DNA of 10,343 nt from CAYXPR01 sp964467255 (GTDB lineage: Bacteria; Pseudomonadota; Alphaproteobacteria; Rickettsiales; RGZB01): contig CAYXPR010000026.1 in the NCBI GenBank assembly GCA_964467255.1, positions 1-10,343 of the forward strand, read 5' to 3'. The notes below the pieces were generated by a model that saw nothing but the letters and a program-made list of their open reading frames with translations, had not been told where the DNA came from and did not search any database. How positions within the stretch are numbered: position 1 is the stretch's first letter; each line of letters starts with the position of its first letter. Below, one piece after another: positions 6,634-10,343 of this stretch. The position numbers and the translations under genes were made by a program.

Positions 6634-9153
6634 ATGCCGCTGTGGTTATGGATAACGTCGCTTCTTGCCGGTGTGTTTGTTTTTTTACCGGAAGGGGTTG
6701 ATGCGGCGATTACGGCAACCTGCACAGTGGGTGGCGTTCCTTATACCATGATTAACCCGATTGCTCTGAATCCGAGCAGTTGCCCTGGTGTGAATCAAAC
6801 AGGAACAACCGGTGGGAACATTGTTTTCAATTTTATGGAAACCACATTTTGCTTGGTGCGCGCCTCCATGGGCAACGCCATGTTTACGATGTATTGCGCA
6901 CTGGTGAACGCGGTGGCGCCAGTGATACGTGCTGGTCTGGTGCTGTATATTGCGATTTTCAGTATTGCGGTTTTGACGCAGATTGTAGACGGCAAAGACT
7001 GGGCCATGCGTCTGATAAAAATATCGCTCATCTATACGTTCGCGATAAACCCAACGTTTTTTTATGACTATCTTTATAACGTGTTTGTGATTTCATTGCC
7101 GGACACGCTCTCCCAATACATGTTTGCTGTGGACCTTACGAACACAGGGTTTCAGGGTGCCGGCGCGGCTGGTACGGTGGAGGGCAAGCGTATGGGCGTC
7201 ATCAGCAACCTCGATACGATGTTCAACCTGATTGTGGGTGGCACAGAACTGATTGGCTACATGCTGCTTGCTGTTGCTTTTGCGGTGTTGATTATCGGGA
7301 TACCGCTTTTTTGGTTGTTGCTGTTTGGATTTCTTATGGCGCTTGCCGCCTTTATTCGCGTGTTGGTGGCTTACGCAACGGCGCTGATTGCGCTTTCCTT
7401 TACACTGATGTTTGCTCCGGTGTTCATTCCAATGCTGTTATTTAGCCGCACGAGCCACTTGTTTTTTGGCTGGTTGCGTTCCGTTATGGCCTATTCCTTG
7501 GAAATAGCACTGATTTTATTTTTCGTATTCCTGATTGGTGGCATCAGGATTCTGCATGACGCCAGCATGCAGGACGCAATGATGAATGATGAGGATGTAA
7601 ACCCAAGTTGTGAAATCGTGTTAGGTGATATCGGCATCGCAGAGGCGCTTCGTATTGAGGTGCCGTGCTTTACTTCTGTTATGTCTGCCATTGGCGCGGC
7701 GTTGTATGACCTGCTATTCTTCTGCATGACATACTTCCTTACGTCGGCCCTTTTGTTTGGCTTTATGGGGAAGGTTAGCGCAGTTTCACAACAGCTTGTG
7801 AAGTTTGGTGGTGCAGTGGTTACGCCTTCCGTGATGCCTGGATCAGAGGCGGCCAACACACTTGTCACGATGGAAAATAATATGATGGATGGGGTGAAGT
7901 CGATTCGCGGTGGCGTGACACAGGCGCGCGAGAAAATTGCGGGTGGCCTGAGCGGTGGTGCACAGAAAGGTGCCGAAAAGGTACAAGGCGGCATGAAAAA
8001 AATGCAAGAAGGCGCCAAGGACATGCAAGAAGCCGGCAAAGATGCCGCGGAGGCTGCACAAAAAGGTGGTCAAGCTGCAGCTAAAGGCGGTCAGGCGGCA
8101 GCGCGTGGCGGTGCCGGTGGCGCGATGGTTCTTGGCGGTGTTGTTGCTGCGCCAGTCACTCTCGGCGCATCGCTTAAAGTGAGTGCGCAGGGCGCGGGCG
8201 AAATAGGTGGAGCGGCTGGAGATGCTGCGGAAGCAGCAAAACTAGCAGCAGAAGCGGCGGCTAAGGCGGCAAGCGCTACCATCAAGGCAGGACGCGCGAC
8301 AGTCAAGGTTATAGAAGGTGGTGTAGAAGCAACTCAGGGCGCTGCGGAAGTGGCGACCAGCAAAAAAGATGATGATGGTAAAAAAGGTGATGCCCGCACC
8401 GGTATTCCCGGCATGGATGATAAGGGCAAAGACGATAAAGATGATGGCAAAGGCGGTGGCTCCGGTGGCAGCGGGACGGGTGGTGGCTCTGGTGGTGGCA
8501 GTGGCTCGGGCGATGATGGTTCCGGCGGCAGTACACCTCCTGCGGGTGGTTCTGGTGGCGGAGGTTCATCCGGTGGCGGTAGTGCGGGCGGTGGCTCCTC
8601 AGCTGCTGGTAGCTCCGGCGGTAGTTCATCGGGCGGTGGCGTTGTAGGCGCTGTAGTGGGCGCAGCGGCGACAACCGCCAAAGCAACAGCATCCGTTGCC
8701 AAGAAAACAAGTGCTGCCACAGTGCGGGCCACGATGCGTGCCTTACCACAAGGGAAGGGCAATACTGGCGCTAAGGACAATGAAAGTAAGGCTCAAGGTC
8801 GCCCAGTAAAAGTGTTTGAAATGGATTGGGACAAGAATGCCGATAAGGAGCGTGAAATCAAAGAGGCCATGGAAGAGATGGGTTTCAAGCAGCTCAAAGA
8901 TTATGAATCCTATGATAGTGGCAATAAAATTGAGATTGTGTTCAAAAATGAGGAAGATGAGAAAAAATTTGAGGCCATATTGAACGGTCAGGATCCGGAA
9001 TCGGCGGAAGATAAGGCTCAAAAAACCGGCGAAATCGAAATGGGTGACGGCGAAAAGAAAGCCGATGAAAAGACAGATGAGGCTCCTGAAAAAAAGGGTG
9101 ATAGCGACGAAGGCGACACAAACAAAGAAAAAGATAAAGAAGAAGACAAGTAA
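6634..9153 (+). CDS. virB6: VirB6/TrbL-like type IV secretion channel protein with long C-terminal extension
   Basis: VirB6 is the polytopic inner-membrane component of the secretion channel. This 839-residue protein begins with a signal-like segment (MPLWLWITSLLAGVFVFLPE, possible cut near residue 24), then a Cys-containing exported stretch. Membrane segments lie at about 99-118, 128-150, 205-230, 232-275 (probably two), 283-303 and 353-378, with the family-typical DGKDWAMRLIKISLIY at 119-134. After residue 400 comes an extension: Ala/Gly/Lys-rich (about 420-575), Gly/Ser linker (about 607-668), a second Ala-rich stretch, a small folded-looking segment (about 723-785) and a Lys/Asp/Glu tail. 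Such extensions are known in rickettsial VirB6 proteins. I chose ATG 6634 because AAAGG lies five bases upstream and the signal segment follows; an upstream ATG at 6505 lies inside virB4. The TAATATG junction implies coupling with virB4. Confidence 0.9.
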   Translation: MPLWLWITSLLAGVFVFLPEGVDAAITATCTVGGVPYTMINPIALNPSSCPGVNQTGTTGGNIVFNFMETTFCLVRASMGNAMFTMYCALVNAVAPVIRAGLVLYIAIFSIAVLTQIVDGKDWAMRLIKISLIYTFAINPTFFYDYLYNVFVISLPDTLSQYMFAVDLTNTGFQGAGAAGTVEGKRMGVISNLDTMFNLIVGGTELIGYMLLAVAFAVLIIGIPLFWLLLFGFLMALAAFIRVLVAYATALIALSFTLMFAPVFIPMLLFSRTSHLFFGWLRSVMAYSLEIALILFFVFLIGGIRILHDASMQDAMMNDEDVNPSCEIVLGDIGIAEALRIEVPCFTSVMSAIGAALYDLLFFCMTYFLTSALLFGFMGKVSAVSQQLVKFGGAVVTPSVMPGSEAANTLVTMENNMMDGVKSIRGGVTQAREKIAGGLSGGAQKGAEKVQGGMKKMQEGAKDMQEAGKDAAEAAQKGGQAAAKGGQAAARGGAGGAMVLGGVVAAPVTLGASLKVSAQGAGEIGGAAGDAAEAAKLAAEAAAKAASATIKAGRATVKVIEGGVEATQGAAEVATSKKDDDGKKGDARTGIPGMDDKGKDDKDDGKGGGSGGSGTGGGSGGGSGSGDDGSGGSTPPAGGSGGGGSSGGGSAGGGSSAAGSSGGSSSGGGVVGAVVGAAATTAKATASVAKKTSAATVRATMRALPQGKGNTGAKDNESKAQGRPVKVFEMDWDKNADKEREIKEAMEEMGFKQLKDYESYDSGNKIEIVFKNEEDEKKFEAILNGQDPESAEDKAQKTGEIEMGDGEKKADEKTDEAPEKKGDSDEGDTNKEKDKEEDK
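8037..8110 (+). repeat. Internal Ala/Gly coding repeats in virB6
   Basis: The DNA encodes the short tandem units KGGQAAA, KGGQAAA and RGGAGGA at about residues 477-497 of the VirB6-like protein. The repeat is degenerate at DNA level. It begins the low-complexity extension and may allow length variation by slippage or recombination. Confidence 0.5.
8449..8640 (+). repeat. GGTGGC-rich low-complexity tract coding a Gly/Ser linker
   Basis: About 190 bases made largely of GGTGGC, TCCGGT and related triplets encode about 60 residues of Gly/Ser with a short interruption (STPPAGG). The tract separates the Ala-rich part from the distal part of the VirB6-like protein. The long proline-rich and histidine-rich reading frames opposite it are by-products of its composition. 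It is a likely site of repeat-length change between strains. Confidence 0.7.
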
Positions 9154-9167
9154 CCAAGCCAAATAGG

Positions 9168-9197
9168 TTGCCATACGGTGTGCCCTAGTGCTTAAAT
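9168..9197 (+). promoter_or_regulatory. Candidate comEC promoter
   Basis: TTGCCA (9168-9173, 5 of 6 at -35) is followed after 18 bases by TTAAAT (9192-9197, 4 of 6 at -10). Its predicted start falls at about 9204, the first in-frame GTG of comEC, which has no Shine-Dalgarno sequence. A leaderless mRNA is therefore possible, as for virB4. Read-through from virB6 is equally possible because no terminator lies between the two genes. Confidence 0.33.
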
Positions 9198-9203
9198 CCA
9201 TGC

Positions 9204-10343
9204 GTGGCGACGCTCTCTATCTATAAAAAAACTCTTTCTCCCGTGCTTGCGATCCGGCGTGATCTGCGCAAGGACTCTGCGCAGGTTTTTTATTTGCTTC
9301 CGGTTTTTTTCGGCCTGGGGGTGGCGGCGTATTTTTCTTTACCGCACGAACCTGAATTAACAAGCATTCGTGCCGTATTCATTGCGGTTGCCAGTATTTT
9401 GGTTATTACGTACGCGATAAAAAAACGCATACTATTCCTGGCACTGATGCTTGTGGCGGGCTTTGTGTTGATGCAATATCGCACGCACCAGCTGCAGTCG
9501 CCCGTGTGGCGCGGGGGTGAAACACCGCGCTCGGTGCATGGCACGGTGGAGCGGCTTGAGGCATTGCCGAAGGGATACCGTGTGTTGCTAAAGCAGGTGG
9601 ATGTGTGGCAAGTGCCGCCCCACGAAACACCGAAATACATCCGTCTGAAAATACATGAAGTGCCAAGCGGGATAGAGCCCGGAAGGCGTATTGCATTGCG
9701 TGCATCATTGCGTGCACCCGCCCGCCCTGCGTATCCCGGTGGGTATGATTTTGCGCGCTGGGCCTATTTTCAAGAAATCGGTGCGGTGGGATTTGCACTG
9801 ACGGTGCCGCAGTGCCTGAATTGCGACTCGCCCCGCAGCCTCGGTTGGTTTGAAAAAGGCCAGGATGTGAGCAAGCCACAGGGAGGAACGGTTGTAACAA
9901 TTTCTGCGTACATAGAAAAAATCCGCCAGACCATTGCCGTGCGTATTCAGAGCACCGCAAAAGAAAAATATGCTGCAGAAGGCGGAGTGGCTACCGCATT
10001 GCTGGCGGGGTTTCAGGGTAATATTCCAAAGGCAGAGCTGGAGGCGCTGCGCGTTTCCGGTTTGGCGCATATTTTATCAATCTCTGGGTTGCATATGGCC
10101 ATGGTGACCATGGCCATATTCTATGGCTTTCGCCGCCTTTTGGCACTATTTCCCCCGATTGCGCTTCGCTATAACACAAAAAAAATATCCGCCATTCTGG
10201 CGCTGAGTGCCGGTGCATTTTATTTACTGCTTGCGGGCAGTCCGGTGCCGGCGCAGCGCTCCTTTGTGATGGTTGCGCTTTTCTTTATTGCTCTGCTGCT
10301 TGACCGCGTGGGCATGACATTGCGTCCGCTTACATGGGCCGCA
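9204..10343 (+). CDS. comEC: ComEC/Rec2 DNA-uptake channel, N-terminal 380 residues (runs off the right edge)
   Basis: ComEC is the inner-membrane channel that brings single-stranded DNA into the cytoplasm during natural transformation. Visible in order: hydrophobic segments VFYLLPVFFGLGVAAYFSL, RAVFIAVASILVITYAI and ILFLALMLVAGFVLM (about residues 28-95), then the soluble OB-fold/DUF4131 region with the family motif PGGYDFARWAYFQEIGAVGF. The Competence domain follows, with SGLAHILSISGLHMAMV at about 285-301 and LLLAGSPVPAQRSFVM around 342-356, including the conserved Arg 352. I chose GTG 9204 as the first in-frame start after the TAG at 9186; GTG 9243 is an alternative. Neither has a clear ribosome site. 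The gene starts 50 bases after virB6 on the same strand. The remaining membrane segments and the C-terminal metallo-beta-lactamase-like domain would be beyond the window. Confidence 0.94.
   Translation, partial: MATLSIYKKTLSPVLAIRRDLRKDSAQVFYLLPVFFGLGVAAYFSLPHEPELTSIRAVFIAVASILVITYAIKKRILFLALMLVAGFVLMQYRTHQLQSPVWRGGETPRSVHGTVERLEALPKGYRVLLKQVDVWQVPPHETPKYIRLKIHEVPSGIEPGRRIALRASLRAPARPAYPGGYDFARWAYFQEIGAVGFALTVPQCLNCDSPRSLGWFEKGQDVSKPQGGTVVTISAYIEKIRQTIAVRIQSTAKEKYAAEGGVATALLAGFQGNIPKAELEALRVSGLAHILSISGLHMAMVTMAIFYGFRRLLALFPPIALRYNTKKISAILALSAGAFYLLLAGSPVPAQRSFVMVALFFIALLLDRVGMTLRPLTWAA
9264..9291 (+). terminator. Terminator-like hairpin inside the 5' end of comEC
   Basis: CTGCGCA (9264-9270) pairs perfectly with TGCGCAG (9278-9284) around a 7-base loop, and GTTTTTT follows (9285-9291). 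This is the form of an intrinsic terminator, yet it lies within codons 21-30 of comEC. It may end most virB transcripts or attenuate comEC. A hydrophobic first helix naturally encodes T-rich DNA, so the T run could be coincidental. Confidence 0.45.
10093..10119. repeat. Perfect 27-base palindrome within comEC
   Basis: The 13-base arms ATATGGCCATGGT (10093-10105) and ACCATGGCCATAT (10107-10119) are exact reverse complements around a single central G. They lie in the codons for HMAMVTMAIF, in a conserved part of the Competence domain. Two NcoI-type CCATGG cores are included. Coding constraint explains part of the pattern, because MAM and TMA reuse ATGGCC, but not the full arm match. Confidence 0.85.

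Noticed and set aside
8309..8780. Long minus-strand reading frames rich in Pro/Ala or His/Arg opposite virB6
   Set aside because: They are complements of the GGTGGC-rich Gly/Ser tract, are compositionally extreme and have no ribosome site. The plus-strand virB6 frame explains the region.
1..10343. CRISPR arrays, tRNA or rRNA genes, insertion sequences
   Set aside because: I found no regularly spaced repeats, cloverleaf-like sequences, transposase motifs or paired terminal repeats on reading both strands.

Overview
The window looks like chromosomal DNA of an alphaproteobacterium of moderate GC. The signs are two DUF2336 proteins (a mostly alphaproteobacterial family), an alphaproteobacterial-type NAD kinase, a full CtrA-type motif (TTAA-N7-TTAA) and a Rickettsiales-like VirB6 with a long C-terminal extension. 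I cannot name the genus.

Left half, minus strand (1-3534). Transcription runs from ridA (3534-3034, closed by a strong terminator) and, separately, from a DUF2336 gene (2665-1511), a second DUF2336 gene (1415-228) and nadK (218 to beyond position 1). The two DUF2336 proteins are divergent tandem paralogues. The second sits only 9 bases upstream of nadK, whose Shine-Dalgarno sequence overlaps the DUF2336 stop codon. The 368-base gap between ridA and the first DUF2336 gene holds an 11-base tandem repeat that forms an exact CtrA full site.

Right half, plus strand (3758-10343). A divergent intergenic region carries a near-perfect Pho box (17 of 18 bases) placed exactly 10 bases before an extended -10. 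Downstream lie a VirB2-like pilin, a strong intrinsic terminator, a VirB4 ATPase, a VirB6-like channel protein with a large low-complexity extension, and the first 380 codons of comEC, the inner-membrane DNA-uptake channel. No virB3 lies between the pilin and VirB4.

Working idea. The order pilin - VirB4 - VirB6 - ComEC in one direction, behind a Pho box, fits a type IV secretion-type DNA-uptake machine comparable in logic to the Helicobacter ComB system plus ComEC. It may be switched on by phosphate starvation so that DNA serves as a phosphorus source. The genes and sequence motifs are seen directly; the joint function and regulation are inference.
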